A stretch of 64,000 bases of DNA from the NCBI RefSeq assembly GCF_032062135.1, contig NC_092860.1, forward strand, positions 68,977,820 through 69,041,819, given 5' to 3'. Source of the DNA: Pyxicephalus adspersus (taxonomy: Eukaryota; Chordata; Amphibia; Anura; Pyxicephalidae). The translations under genes and the position numbers were made by a program. Below are positions 22,641 to 34,559 of the stretch, piece after piece (the first letter of the stretch is position 1; the number at the start of each line of letters is the position of its first letter). A model generated the notes under the pieces. That model had not been told where the DNA came from, made no database searches, and saw only the letters and a list, made by a program, of their open reading frames with translations.

Positions 22641-23530
22641 GCCTAAAAGCTTTTTTCGCCTACCTATTTGTCTTTTCCACCCAGACAATATTCCTCACAA
22701 GGGACAAAGTCTAAAAGTTAGTGTAACTAGTCCATCAAGAAAGCCAAGTCTATAGTGGTTTCAATAACCTTGGTCATCCCAGCTGTGACTATTTTACTTT
22801 TCGATAAGCCATATTTCAAGCCTGAGATGGTCATTGAAACACCAGGAATCTCACTACGGATGTTAGTGGCTGGGTAAGGGGTAATCTCAATGTAAGTTTT
22901 GCATGAGGTTGGTGAGCCATAAAATTTAGTCACAGTTAGGTACGAGTTGCCTCCCCCTGGCAGGTTACACAGGATTACCTGAGGAGCAGGATCTAAGTGA
23001 CCCACAGTCTTCACCAGCGCACCCCGCAGGGAGTGATGGGCCGTTGACCTTAGTGGCCACCAAACTATTTTGCTGCAAGGGCATCCCCAGGTTGTGGCCC
23101 CCAGGCTCTCCACACCAGGGGGTTACACGGATTAGAAGACTTCCGCTTGGGAATGGTGATGAGGCCGGAAAACAGCAAATCAAGGTAGCTGGACTGGCTG
23201 AGGTCAGGGCAGGCGGTAGGGAAGGCAAGGTCAGGTAAAAGGCTGAGGTCAGGGCAGGCTAGCTGGCAGAGAGGCAGGAAGTGCACTAAGGATCCAGCAA
23301 CCTGAATCTGGACCTGGAGAGGTTTAAAAAGGCCCACAAGCCAATGGCAAGATAGGACTGAACAATCAGTAGATTGGCTGTGGCATTTACTCCAGAAATC
23401 CCCTTCAGCTGTGGACAGCCCCAGTTTTTGTGCAGGGGATGATGAGAATGGTGTAAGATTCACGGCTACAGGGATGCAGGTGATGCTGCAGCATGCTGAG
23501 CAGATGATCTGCAGGCGGAGTGGTAACACA
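22641..23530. repeat. Unassigned GC-rich repeat; end shared with 49609-49711
   Basis: GC-richer than its surroundings. It holds a direct repeat of GGCTGAGGTCAGGGCAGG (about 23198 and 23240). The last 105 bases (about 23422-23530, from TTTGTGCAGGGGATG to GGCGGAGTGGTAACA) recur at 49609-49711. It looks like part of an LTR or DNA element, but I found no protein motif or paired ends. Confidence 0.45.
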
Positions 23531-23799
23531 GTTCCTCAAACTTGAGATGACTTCAAGTGTTCTCAAAAGTGCGCAAGTACTTTGCACAACTGCTACAGGG
23601 AAAATTCTTGCTGTGGATGTTAGACAACTCTTCTGTGGTGGCTTTCATCAATTATTTAAAAAATGCTTCTTAAAGCTTTTATCTGAGCAGTTCGAATACG
23701 CTGAATGTGGCTCTGAACAAACTCTGCAGGATCTCCATATTGCTGGTGAATTTGATCTCTTTGCCACCATCAAAAATTCTATCTGAAAAACTTCTCTCT

Positions 23800-24020
23800 A
23801 GGCCCAAGAGGGAACCCTATAAGGTTGGACACTTTGTGGAATATGCAGTCCAGTTTTGGGCACCAGTTCCCAAAAAGAGATTGTGGACCTCAACATCATT
23901 ACGAAGACAAGAGGGCACTCTTTGCTTCTGGAGGAAAAGAACATTACTTTAAGAAAAAAGCTGGATTCTTTTCTAGAATCAGTAGCAGCGAAAGAAACCA
24001 ATGCTGACAAAAGACAGGAA
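23800..24020 (+). mobile_element. CR1 LINE fragment (ORF2 C-terminal region)
   Basis: Reads VEYAVQFWAPVPKK from about 23838, then RTRGHSLLLEEKN and a final LDSFLES block in shifted frames. These match the C-terminal part of the CR1 at 28815-32635. Short, broken copy. Confidence 0.75.
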
Positions 24021-24039
24021 AAAAGTTGTCCAATTTAAA

Positions 24040-25020
24040 TCTTTAGTATAGCATATTTCTCAAGGTAGTTTTCCTCCACCAACACTGATAAAATACTATT
24101 AAAGAAAGCTCAATACCCAAGACCAAAACTACAGGGGAAGGAAGACTGAAGAAGAAAGACAAGGGGATAAAGCAAATGTTAAAAAAAAAAAAAAATAAAA
24201 NNNNNAAAAAAAAAAAAAGGCCTAGACTATGGGCGTTAAATTGACCTATGTAAAAAAATAAGTATCTCAATCCTCCCATGTTCTCTCAAAATTTTCCAAC
24301 CTAGCATTCAATAATGCAGGAGGATATTCCTTCAAACGGACACTTTGAATGGGTTTATATGTCTTTTATGGAGGGCAGGAGGGGGAAGACTATCTGGGAT
24401 CTGCTGGTTAAGGATAATTGTCATTAGGGAGGCTAGAGAAGTGAGTGCACATTTAATTTTACTGAATTTCCAAATTTGTTTAAGAATTGCCATAGGAGAG
24501 AGCAAATGGTTGGCAAGAAAAAAGGAAGAACTCCATAGCAGGACAGTCAGGAATATCCACCGCTCCTCAATATCTTTTCACACACTAGAGGAGTATAGAG
24601 CTAACCAGGCTGGCAGACACCTCAAATGGACAGTGTAGTAGTAGTTTTCTAAATATGGGGCATGCAGGCTGCACAGCTCTCTAGGAGTACACAGTCGTCT
24701 TAGCTAACTTGTGCCTTCTGTTGGCCCAAATTAAATTTAGAAAATCCTGCTGAAGTTTTTTTTTTTTTTAATTCGTTTAGGGATTGTACCCGGACTGGAA
24801 GGGTTGTAGAGTAAAATGTAGAGTTTTGGTAGAAGCATAATTTTTACAGACGCTATTCTCCAAAAGAGGGATAAAGGATGGGTGTGCTATTTTGCGGAGC
24901 GAAACCCTGAACTCCTGTATCAAATTCTTAGCACATAGAAGGTTGCAAGAGGAAGTGACCTGGACCTGCACCTCTGAAGCCTATGTACCTAGGGAAACCC
25001 TGCACACTGGGTAGTATTAT
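24040..25020 (-). mobile_element. Tx1-type L1 ORF2 post-RT remnant
   Basis: On the minus strand about 24790-24660 reads LIWANRRHKLAKTTVYS followed by a FRKLLLH block, the conserved segment after RT in Tx1-like L1s. The rest decays through stops. A 5-base N gap (24201-24205) lies in a poly-A/T stretch at its 3' side. Confidence 0.6.
24201..24205. other. Short assembly gap (5 N) in poly-A
   Basis: Five N within a homopolymer-like A stretch (24181-24218); the true length is uncertain. Confidence 0.95.
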
Positions 25021-25901
25021 CTAATGTTACTGAAGGTATAAGGTATAAGAAATCTGCCGTTATTTGAACTAAACATATTCCTTTAAGAAATAAGTAAGCA
25101 GAATACTCGCATCCCTTGATCTGATTACCCCTATGCACCTTTGGTAAACTGTAGGAAAATGTTAATTTTGCAGAGTAGGTATCTTATCTATTCTAAAGTG
25201 TCTCTTGCAAGAAAGCTATATGATCTTTGTATTTATGCAGTTTCACAACTAATGAGGACCATATTAGTGTGCTACAGTACTGTAGTACTAATGTACTACA
25301 CAGTGCAAGTAACTATACTTGGACTATATAGAACAGTGCAAGTTTTGTTTAAAATACATAAGGTGGATCACTGAGGACAAGCAGAAGCTGTGTCAGGTTT
25401 CAGCCAGTTTCATAATGTGAATATTTGCATATTTAGAAAGGTCCTTGAAATTATTGAAATGTATCCTTCAGGTTACATTTTGGATAATTGGATGATTGCC
25501 TTAGTAGAGAAATCCTGTAAGACTGACTGTAAGAGTCTTCAGCTCACTAATAAAAGGGGGGTTAATGCGCACTTTTGGTTGTGGTATAGTGTCTGTGCGA
25601 TCCAGTGTGTATGAGGAGATTAAGTAGTTCGGAGCCCCTTCTCAGCTGTGAAGTCTGAATGGATGGATAACGGTTCTGTGTAAAAGTGACCTTGTTATTA
25701 AGCCATGCCTTAAAATGAGAAAACTGTATTCCCGTCTTTTCTGTTGACCCATGTTTCGAAGCGCCTCCATATACTTGCTTCCTGGCTTCTGAAAGTAATC
25801 AGTGTTAATACCTGCTCCTCCCACGGCACACTGTGGTTTTTTGGCAGCGCCTATGTCCTCTGTTAAGATTTTGTGTTTTTTAGCCTCCCAAAACAAAGAT
25901 G

Positions 25902-25935
<34 letters not shown>

Positions 25936-26090
25936 GCCTAAAAAAACTGCTCAACAATGCTTGCTAAAAGCTTTTCAAAAGTTTGCTTTACGTTGTGTCC
26001 TTTTTAAAATTGAAAGTTTAAAGCCAGCCAAATACATTCTACAGAAATGGTGTAGTTTTCTTTGTTAAATTCTATTTTTTTTTGTAACAG
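25021..26090. other. Intron 1 3' part, no named feature
   Basis: AT-rich intron sequence with a run of about 25 A at 25910-25935. The last 20 bases form a good polypyrimidine tract and CAG acceptor for hmg20b exon 2. Confidence 0.5.
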
Positions 26091-26151
26091 GAACTTACCT
26101 TGGATATCTATGAACCATGTCCCAAGCAACCAAGAGTGTTACAGGATTGTT
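26091..26151 (+). CDS. hmg20b: hmg20b exon 2 (start codon; coding from 26117)
   Basis: The first coding exon of HMG20B/BRAF35, an HMG-box DNA-binding protein of the nuclear LSD1-CoREST co-repressor. The acceptor is a T-rich tract plus AACAG at 26090, and the donor is GATTGTT|GTGAGT at 26151. The ATG at 26117 has A at -3. It codes MSQATKSVTGL plus two bases of the next codon, and this phase joins exon 3 perfectly. The joined N-terminus parallels the known vertebrate HMG20B start (MS..., then H-x-x-G-S/G-F-x-VTVKQE). The 26 bases before the ATG are 5' UTR and contain an overlapping out-of-frame ATG at 26110. The exon is short, so the call depends on splice sites, phase and homology together. 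Confidence 0.85.
26110..26151 (+). promoter_or_regulatory. hmg20b: Upstream ORF overlapping the hmg20b start (continues into exon 3)
   Basis: An ATG seven bases before the main ATG opens another frame. It reads 14 codons to the end of exon 2, continues in exon 3 for 10 more and stops at TAA (40571-40573). Its context is poor (T at -3). By the scanning model it could lower main-frame translation through leaky scanning. Function is inferred only. Confidence 0.5.
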
Positions 26152-26209
26152 GTGAGTACACACTGTAGCGTTAATGGTTTATAAATGTCTTGCATATTGT
26201 GCTGAGTTA

Positions 26210-27065
26210 AATATACAGTGTATGTAAATTTTTATTTTCCCAAAGAACACAAAGAAAAAACAATATACTAATAATAATAAAAAAATAAAAAAGACAAGAT
26301 ATAGAAAAATAAACAGTAATTATTAACAGAGCAGAAAACTAGCATAATGTACAAAAGAGAGAACTCTACAGTAAAATGCAAAATACCAAGATAAAAAAAA
26401 ACATTGGCATCTTCCACATGTCATACTGCAGTGAAACTATATTGGTACAGTGTGTGTGTAAAAAATGTATATACATTTTTTTTTTAAACAGTTGTGTTAT
26501 AGTGTTTAAAAAAAAAAGGGAATAATGCTCAAAATTAGTACAATGGATTTTATTTCCATACACACAAATGCATTGGGAATACTGCACATTCTATTGCAAA
26601 TCAAAACATGAATGTATTACATTAGTGTTATTTACTTACAAAAAGTGAAGAATCTGGAATGTTTGGCTTTAAAAAAAATAGCAGTGTCTGCATTCTTCTA
26701 CAAACTCAAACATTAACTGTATAAACTGAAAAAATGTTTTAAGAGTTTTCTTTCCTTTGAATCATTGAACTAATATTTAGTTGTATATCCACTGTTCCTG
26801 ACCACTGCTGATTGAATGGAGTTGACCAACTTCTGACACCTGTGAACAGGTATTCCATCCCAGAATGATTGGACTACATTCCACAATTCTTCTGCATTTC
26901 TTGGTTTTGCCTCGAACAGCATTTTTGATATTCAGGGGTTGGGTTGGCCACTCTTTAACTTCAATCTTGGTGGTCTCGAACGAAGAGGTTGCTGGTTTAC
27001 TGGTGTGTTTAAAGTCATTGTCTTGTTGAAACGTCCATTTCAAGCGCATTTGGGTAAGGCCTTCT
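26210..27065 (-). mobile_element. Tc1/mariner transposon remnant
   Basis: On the minus strand the frame 27049-26777 has WTFQQDNDFKHTSKPATSSF and VKEWPTQPLN, the central and third catalytic region of Tc1 transposases. TACAGTGTATGTAAATTTTT at 26215 looks like the terminal repeat side. The N-terminal half is absent. Confidence 0.75.
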
Positions 27066-28810
27066 TTTTAAGAGTAGGTATTCTGCCGAACCAGGAAATT
27101 TGGTACTATTTCCACTTTTCCAACATAGAGGTGACCAAACGCATTAAATTAGCATAGTTAGTTGCAAACATAGCCTCATAGGTAGCTGTTAGCTGGATTC
27201 CCAGATATGTCAAACTACATGGTTCTCATTGATATGGAAAGCATAGATTGAACAAGCGTTTACCGTTAAGCTAAACACCCTAGAATTGGTGTCTAGCAAC
27301 TTGTATAAGTTGGTTAATAATATCACAGGATTAGTGATGAATAAAATTACATCATCCACAAAAAAGGATGTTTTGTGGTGGTACCCTGCCAGTTCTATGT
27401 CCCAAATGTCAGGACATTCACGAATCAAGATGGCCAGGGGTTCCAGGGGCTAACACGAAAAAGGAGGATAGAGGACATCCATTGGCAATAGTGTGGGCCA
27501 AAGCCGCAGTCGTGCAAAAGCTGCTGTAACTATACCCAGGAAACTGTATTAAAGACCTTCCTAATGTCAAGTACAGTAACAGTACCATCGCAGATACCCC
27601 ACTTTGTGTGATTGCTGTATAGGGTGCATGATGTATCTGACATTACTTCTGGCCTGTCTTTGTGGCATAAAGCTTACTTGGTCTTTACCAATTAAAGATC
27701 AAATACCAGAGTTCAGTCATCTTGTCATATTATCCGCCAGCAATTTACCATCCAAGTTCAACAAAGAAATGGGTCTATAGTTAGCCCAGGTGGTATGATC
27801 AGTGTTGGGTTTAGGGAGCCTACATATGCTGGCGGTGAGCATATCTGATCCGAAACTGTCCCCCTGTAAAAGGTGTATGAACACACTAGCTAGATATGAT
27901 GCTAACAAATGGCCAAATTTTTTGTAATTTGCTGCTGAGAAACCACCAGGTACCAGGCGTTTATTAGGCTTCAGGTTACATATAGCTCGTTGCACCTCTT
28001 CTGGGGAGATAGCAGCCTCCAAGGTTGTGTGGAGATGTTCAGGCATGGTAGGGAGGGTTATATGTATATTGGCCTGATGACGCAACCTATTTTCCAGTAG
28101 GGTGTCTGCTCAGCCTGGTTGTTGAGACGCTCAAATTCCAAGCGTGTATTCTCCAGCTGTTTTTTGAGGGATACTGTTTTTAACCTGGTTAACCAGGGAT
28201 CTACACTGCATCTCTAATTCAGCTACCTTTGCCATTCTTTTCTCAAGCATTTTGCTTTTTCCTGCAAGATGCTATTTTAATCACTTTACCACTGATGACC
28301 ATCTTATTGGCATTCCAGAGAGAGCTCGCCCCCCACCTCAGCATTGTGAAATATTCTTGTATGTGTTGCTGCAAGAGGGCGGTCACCTCCAGATCCCCCA
28401 AAAAAGAGTCCTTTAAAGACTATCCATTCACCTAGGTCTATAGTATAGAGAGGAAAAGGAGAGTACCATAGCATTATGATTCGACCAGGAAATCAAAGAG
28501 ATTTTGCAATCCAACACTTGTGGACGTAGAAGAGAAGAAATGAGGACATCTATCCTGGTCCACATGTTCTGTGGATGGGAAAAGTGTGTGTAATTGTGTG
28601 TGTGTGTGTGTGTGTGTGTTTTCCAAAGTATGTACTTCTGCCAGCTATCAACAAGGTTATGCCGTTGTAACAGTTTCAAAAAGGGGCCATGGGCAGATAG
28701 AAGTACCTGGGAATATGGTTGACTGGGCATTTTTTCTGGGCATTTTTTGTTTGCAGTTCAGTCAATATGGGAGCTGCTTGCTGTTAGAAGCATATTAGGA
28801 GACTATTGCT
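27066..28810 (-). mobile_element. Tx1-type L1 ORF2 (endonuclease end and RT), split by CR1
   Basis: On the minus strand, 28730-28428 gives the endonuclease C-terminus (RIDVLISSLLRPQVLDCK, ISWSNHNAMVLSFS) interrupted by a CA microsatellite. Frame 28085-27717 gives RT (ISPEEVQRAICNLKPNKRL, WANYRPISLLNLDGKLLA). Frame 27428-27210 gives the catalytic box as FVDD. Its 5' part continues at 32636-33970 on the far side of an inserted CR1. Broken by stops. Confidence 0.8.
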
Positions 28811-28958
28811 ACATATACATCACAGAATTACATAGTTACATAGTAGGTTAGGTTGAAAAAAGGCACAAGTCCATCAAGTTCAACCACTAGGGAAATAAAC
28901 ATATCCCAGATATAAAACCCTATAAGACATAGTTGGTCCAGAGGAAGGCAAAAAAACC

Positions 28959-29873
28959 CTAGTACAAATTTGCTTCAACGGGAAAAAAATTCCTTCCCGA
29001 TTCCATGAGGATGTTCCCTGGATCAACAGTCACTGATATTTTTACTTTAAAGCCGTAATACCCAGTTATATTCTGTGCTTCTAGAAAAACATCCAGCTTT
29101 TTATTAATGCAATAAATAGTAGTTGCTGAAACTACTTCCTGAGGGAGCCTATTCCACATTTTCACAGACCTTACAGTGAAGAATCCCTTCCTTATCCGGA
29201 GCTTAAACCTCTTTTCCTCCAGACGCAAAGAGTGCCCTCTTGTTCTTTGTAATGATCTCAAATTGAATAATGGGGAAGAGAGTTCTCTATATGGACCGTT
29301 TATATATTTATACGGGGTGATCATATCCCCCCTTAAATGTCTCTTCTCAATGGAGAATAGATTCAGTTCAGCTAATCTCTCCTCATAGCTGAGGTCCTCC
29401 ATTCCTTTTATTAATTTAGTTGCCCTTCTCTGCACTCTCCCCAATTCCACCACGTCCTTTTTGTGAACGGGTGCCCAAAACTGGACTGCATATTCCAGAT
29501 GTGGTCTGACCAATGCTTTGTACAGGGGCAGGATTATGTCTCCATCTCTGCAGTCTATTCCTCTTTTAATACAAGAAAGTACTTTGCTAGCTTTCGATAA
29601 TACAGCTTGGCATTGCATGCTGTTATTAAGTCTATGATCTACCAGAATCCCCAGATCCTTTTCCATTTCTGACTCCCCCAAATGTATTACCTCTAGACAG
29701 TATGAAGCATGCATGTTGTTAGCTCCCAAGTGCATAATTTTACATTTATCTATATTAAATGTAATTTGCCACTTGGCTGCCCAATCAAACAGTACATCCA
29801 AGTCTGCTTGTAGATTATAGACATCCTGTATGGACGTAATTCCATTACATAGTTTGGTGTCATCTGCAAACAC
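28959..29873 (-). pseudogene. CR1 ORF2: RT catalytic box and C-terminal domain
   Basis: The longest open frame of the window (304 residues). It begins right at the RT catalytic FADD (MFADDTKLCNGI). It then has the DLGILVDHRLNNSMQCQ block, VRPHLEYAVQFWAPVHKKD, a VQRRATKLIKGMEDLSYEER block and the terminal MWNRLPQEVVSA region, all standard for CR1. Upstream RT lies in other frames (29941-29750 with LGPLLFNIFINDIE, and 30645-30172 with KAPGPDGLHPRVLKEL). The polyprotein is therefore broken at least twice. Confidence 0.85.
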
Positions 29874-30171
29874 GAAATGGTACTTTTAATCCCAAACTCT
29901 ATATCATTTATGAAGATGTTAAACAGTAAAGGTCCCAACACTGAACCCAGGGGTACACCACTAATAACCTTAGTCCATCCAGAGTATGAATCATTAATTA
30001 CAACTCTTTGTATGCGATCTTTAAGCCAGTTCTCTACCCATTTACGGATTGACTTTTCTAAACCTATCGACCCTAACTTTCATATTAACCGTTTGTGGGG
30101 TACAGTGTCAAATGCTTTAGCAAAGTCCAAGTACACTATATCAACTGCTATTCCACTGTCTACCTGTTTAC

Positions 30172-31786
30172 TTACTTCCTCATAAAAAGAGAGTAAATTA
30201 TTTGACAACTTCTGACTTTCTTGAATCCATGCTGACTATCACTTATAATATTATTTTCTAGCAGAAACATCTCTATGAGGCTCTTTATCAAACTCCCTAA
30301 GACCTTTCTAACTATGGACGTTAAAAAAACGGCTCTGTAGTTACCTGATAATGACTTTGCTCCCTTTTTGAAGATAGCAACCACATTGGCCCTACGCCAA
30401 TCCATCGGTACCTTGCCAGTGACTAAAGAGTTTCTAAAAATTAGAATTAATGGCTTTGAAATAACTGAGCTCAGCTCTTTGAGGACACGTGGATGTAATC
30501 CATCAGGTCCTGGTGCTTTGTCAACCTTAATTTTTCCTAGGTGTTTCTCAATCATATCAATTCTGAGCCATTGTGACTCATTTAAGGCAGTGACATTGCT
30601 ATTATGAATTTGCACTTGAGCTCTGCCATTTTCCTTCATGTACACAGAGCTAAAAAAAGTGTTTAGTAAATCTGCCTTGTCTTTATCCCCAGTTATAAAC
30701 CTATCAACATCCTTTAAGGGGCCTTCATGCTCAGATCTGAACTTTTTGTTCAGATTAATATTTTAATATTTTTGAAAAAATTTGGGGGGTTTCCCTTACT
30801 TTCCTTTGCGATCAGTCTTTCAATTGTACAATTTGCACATTTTATCTACTTTTTACATTTTTTGTTATTTTTTTTATAGGTTTCAAATGATGAAGGTGAT
30901 CCTTCATTTTTATATTTTTTAAATGCCCTTTTCTTGTTCCTTATGGCATTTTTAACATCAGCTGTAAGCCACATAGGTTTTAATTTTAGCCTCTTAAACT
31001 TATTACCCATTGGAATATGTTTTTCAGCTTGCTTTTGTAGAACAGACTTGAAACATTCCCATTTCTGTTCTGTGTTCTTTGAGGACAATATTGTCTCCCA
31101 GTCCAAGTCACAGAGAGCCGCCCTTAATAAAGGAAAATTTGCTGTCTTAAAATTAAATGTTTTTGCTTCCTGTTTACAGCTTACATTAAATAAAAATCAT
31201 ATTTTGGTCACTGCTACCCAGATTCTCTTTTATTTGCACATTTGTTATAGTCCAACAGAGTATCATTTCTTTTCTGTCTGTGCTAGTAGTTGATTTTCTA
31301 TTTCTTCCTTAGCACAGGGGGGCCTATAGCAGACTCCAATCATTAATTGTGTGTTATTTAACTCCACCCTTAATGCCTCAACCTCATCACTTGTTCCCTC
31401 TGCAATTTCTTTTTTCACATTCACTTTCAGATCACTTCTCACATACAGACAGACACCACTACCCGTTTGACTCTGTCTTTACAAAAGAAAGTATACCCAG
31501 GAATATTGACAGCCCAGTCATGTGAAGAACAAAGCCAGGATTCAGCAATGCCAACTAAGTCATAATTCTCTTCACTCATTAAGGCTTCCAACTCCCCTAT
31601 CTTGTTTGCTAGCCTTCTAGCATTGGTGAACAGGCTCTTTAAACCATTGCTGCATTTACCATCCTTGTTTGCCAAATCATTTTGTTTTTCAGTACAACTA
31701 GTACTGCACAATCCAAAGTTTGTTTGTGACATGGGAAGCTCCTTACAATTATCAATAATCCTCCCCCCAACTATCCCCAATCCCAC
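30172..31786 (-). pseudogene. CR1 ORF2: endonuclease and N-terminal RT
   Basis: Frame 31786-31439 holds the endonuclease start (SLFTNARRLANKIGELEAL, YDLVGIAESWL). The middle of the endonuclease is shortened. Frame 31106-30846 is the endonuclease-RT linker. Frame 30645-30172 has the first RT blocks (VDKAPGPDGLHPRVLKELSS, NYRAVFLTS, DSQHGF). Frame breaks between the pieces show inactivation. Confidence 0.8.
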
Positions 31787-31857
31787 CCTCCACTAGTGTC
31801 TGACCCCTGACTAACGTTTCTGCCACCCTATTTGACTGTCCCACCCCCTCTGTCCTA

Positions 31858-32565
31858 GTTTAAATATCTCGCCACCATTCCTCCAAATCTTTCCCCTAGC
31901 ACAGCAGACCCACTTTCATTTAGGTGCAAACCAACTCTGGCATACAGGTTGTACCCCAATGAAAAGTCAGCTTAGTGCTCTATGAACCCTTCCCTTCTAC
32001 ACCAGGACTTAAGCCATGCCATGTTTAGCTGCCTAAGCTCGTTCTGCCTTTCCTGTGTTGTGCATGGCACAGGCAATATGCCAGAGAATATAGCCTTGAA
32101 GGTCCTTGTATTCAACTTGAAACCAAGTTCCCTAAGCTGTTTTTTAAGGATCCTCCATCTCACATTTATATTGTCATTGGTTCCAACATGGACCAAGACA
32201 GCTGGGTCCTGTCCAGCCCCTCCCAGTAGTTTGTCCACTCGGTCCACCACATGCCGAATCCAGGCACCAGGGAGACAGCAAACCATTCGGTTGAAGGGAT
32301 CCGGGCGACAAACTATTCGATTAGTCCTCCTGATGATGGAATCCCCTATGACAGCCAATTGTCTTTTCCTTCCTGCATGTCCCTCCCCACCACTACTAGA
32401 TGTGCTGCTCTCCCACCTGTTAGGGGTAGCAGTAACATCTAGAGTTGGCACCACTGGGTCTGCCACCTGCACATCTTCACATAACTTTGCAAACATGTTG
32501 GGGTGCCCAAACCCAGGGCTGGCCATCCTTTTCCGGTGAGTTGTCTCACCAAAATCAGATAGCAA
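31858..32565 (-). pseudogene. CR1 ORF1 protein with SGNH esterase domain, internal stop
   Basis: The open part (32565-31972) codes 197 residues. A serine/glycine-rich stretch precedes block I, GDSIIR at residues 74-79 with the catalytic serine. The block II glycine (PGA) is near residue 100, and block III, VHVGTNDN, is at about 125-132. A TAA then interrupts the frame; beyond it, still in frame, comes VGLHLNESG, the block V region with the catalytic histidine but valine where a catalytic aspartate is usual. CR1/L2 ORF1 esterases bind nucleic acid or membranes during retrotransposition; the exact role is unsettled. The copy is dead. Confidence 0.75.
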
Positions 32566-32635
32566 CCCTCCAGGTCTTTAATTTCCCTTTCACATGTGAA
32601 TGGGAGAGTTTGCTTGAAACAAATCATAATACCCT

Positions 32636-33970
32636 TTGTTTAGTGGGGCTGTTGGTCATATAAATACTGAACACTGATTACTGAAAAATTTTGCATGCGA
32701 GGAGGCTGAAAAATGTGTTTCCTGAAGACAAATATTATCCGCTCGTTGTGAGTGAAGGCTCCAAACGCCTTGACTCTTTTAGCAGGGGAGTTCAGCCCCT
32801 GCACATTCAAACTCAATATTATAAGCTGCATTATATAGTAACACAGTAAACCCTGTAGTAAGGATGTAGCTCACTGGCAGTCAATGAAGGTCGTGGTCTT
32901 CTGGGAAGGGGGTGATGGTTGGAAGGGGGGTATACGGGATGGGACTAAGGGTTGGGTATACACAAGAACCCAAGGAGGGACACACACATTAAGAATATGT
33001 GCAATTAAACCTTGGATAACACCGAACAATCATCATTCTGATGGAACAAAATAATCCATCCTTCCTAAAAGAGTAGCCTAGAGGCGTTTAATGAGTGCGA
33101 AGTGACCGCCACTCAAGAAAGGCCAAGCTAATGGGGACATAGAATGGGCAGCACGGTGGCTAGGAACCGAGGCATGGGCAAGTCCAGGTTCAGTGATCCT
33201 TTACGATTGGGTTGCACGATTAGGAGCGGGAATGATCTTGTGGTGGTAGCATGGTATTCCGTTGAGCTGGTGAACAGTGAGCAGCTGTATGGAACCGAGG
33301 TAGGTTAAGCAAGGTAAAGCCCAGATAATGGAATCCTTTCTCTGCCTCCTGAGTTGTAGCAATGATATAGGTGATTTCCTTGTCCAGAAATGACAACCCC
33401 CATCTGTACTTGATGTGTTGCTGTTGCAGTACCTACAACCAGGGTTTCAGTGGCCATCGCTTTTGAATAGTAGAAGAAGCCAGATCCACAAAGATTCGGT
33501 AGTTGTGGCCTTGGAAGCTGAGGGGATCTTTCTCACGTGATGCACGCATCAGGCGTTCTTTGGTTTGATAGTAGTTGAAGGCAATCACGATATCATGTGG
33601 TTGGTGTTTGGTGAGGGCTCTATAGATGCGATTGAACGCCAACCTTTTGATCGTAATCTCGGCTGCAAGTTCTTGTAGTAATGCCCTGACCAGAGATGTG
33701 AGGTCAACAATTGATTCCGGGAGTTTGTAAAAAAGGGCCTGTATCTGTGACATCAAGCCATCCATGTTATCCAATATCTTGGGAAAAGATATTCTCCTGC
33801 TATTCTCTCCTGCTTGGAAGCCTGCTTCTTCTGAGGCTGGGAGTGGATGCCTATCACTTCTAGATGACTGTGGGGAACTATGTGTAGCTGGATGGACGGT
33901 GCTGCTCTGTGCTTGCAGTGGTATAGGGCATCTTCTCTCTCGGGTGGCACAGAGCTCACTTTTTTAACTG
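32636..33970 (-). mobile_element. Tx1-type L1: ORF1 and endonuclease start (5' part of split L1)
   Basis: On the minus strand, 33774-33433 gives the ORF1 RNA-binding region (RLAFNRIYRALTKHQPHDIV, FQGHNYRIFVDLASSTIQKR). Frame 32831-32640 gives the endonuclease start (LIILSLNVQGLNSPAKRVKA). The element resumes at 28810 after the CR1. Confidence 0.75.
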
Positions 33971-34129
33971 GCTTCTTGCCAATAGCTTGGTTTTACATGG
34001 GCATCTTCTATTTGTAACAGTACTCACAAGTAACTTTTAGACCTTCTTTTATTTTCTTAGAGCTGGGTATTGGCTGAGTCTTTGCCATTTTGGCTATTCC
34101 TCTATCCATTCGAATGGTAGTTTTTGATT

Positions 34130-34559
34130 TTTTTTTTTCCATATCTTTCAGGTTTTGATTGTGTTTTATTTTTCATTTTGAGATCATTTTAGCTGAACAG
34201 CCTATCATTTTCTGCACTTCTTTATATGTTCTACCCTCTCCAATCAACTTTTTAATCAAAGTACACTGTTGTTCTGAACAACGACTCATTTTAGAGGGAA
34301 ATGTTCTATAACCAGCAAGTACAATATTTGCTGCCTTCCTTCCTTAAATAAGGACTGTAATTGACACTTGTGTTTTCACAGAATGAATTACCTCACTAAC
34401 TGAACTCCTAACAGCGTGTAAGGAAATAGAAATAAAAGCCATCATAAGAATTTTAGACAATTTAATAAATGTATTAATGTAAATGTGATATTTCACTTTT
34501 TAATCAAAGTACACTGTTCAGACTTTTTGCAATGTCACTCGAAATTTATCTCAGGTGCC
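34130..34559. repeat. Unassigned repeat with a 23-base direct repeat
   Basis: CTTTTTAATCAAAGTACACTGTT occurs at about 34247 and again at about 34496. It lies directly before the Tc1 copy and may belong to a related DNA transposon. No protein motif was recognised. Confidence 0.4.

Larger units (their letters stand above)
28811..32635 (-). mobile_element. CR1 LINE, nearly full length, inactive
   Basis: A minus-strand element of about 3.8 kb. From 5' to 3' it has ORF1 with an SGNH-hydrolase fold (32565 to about 31860), an ORF2 endonuclease (31786-31439), a linker (31106-30846), RT (30645-29750) and the C-terminal domain (29873-28959). It ends in the 3' UTR whose complement reads GTTACATAGTAGGTTAGGTT at about 28835. 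Short octamer-like CATAGTTA repeats at the 3' end are typical of CR1 tails. It sits inside an L1 in the same orientation. Frameshifts divide ORF2 and ORF1 has an internal stop. Confidence 0.85.

Noticed and set aside
28959..29873. 304-codon open frame as a host gene
   Set aside because: Every block matches CR1 ORF2, and the frame starts in the middle of the RT catalytic box.
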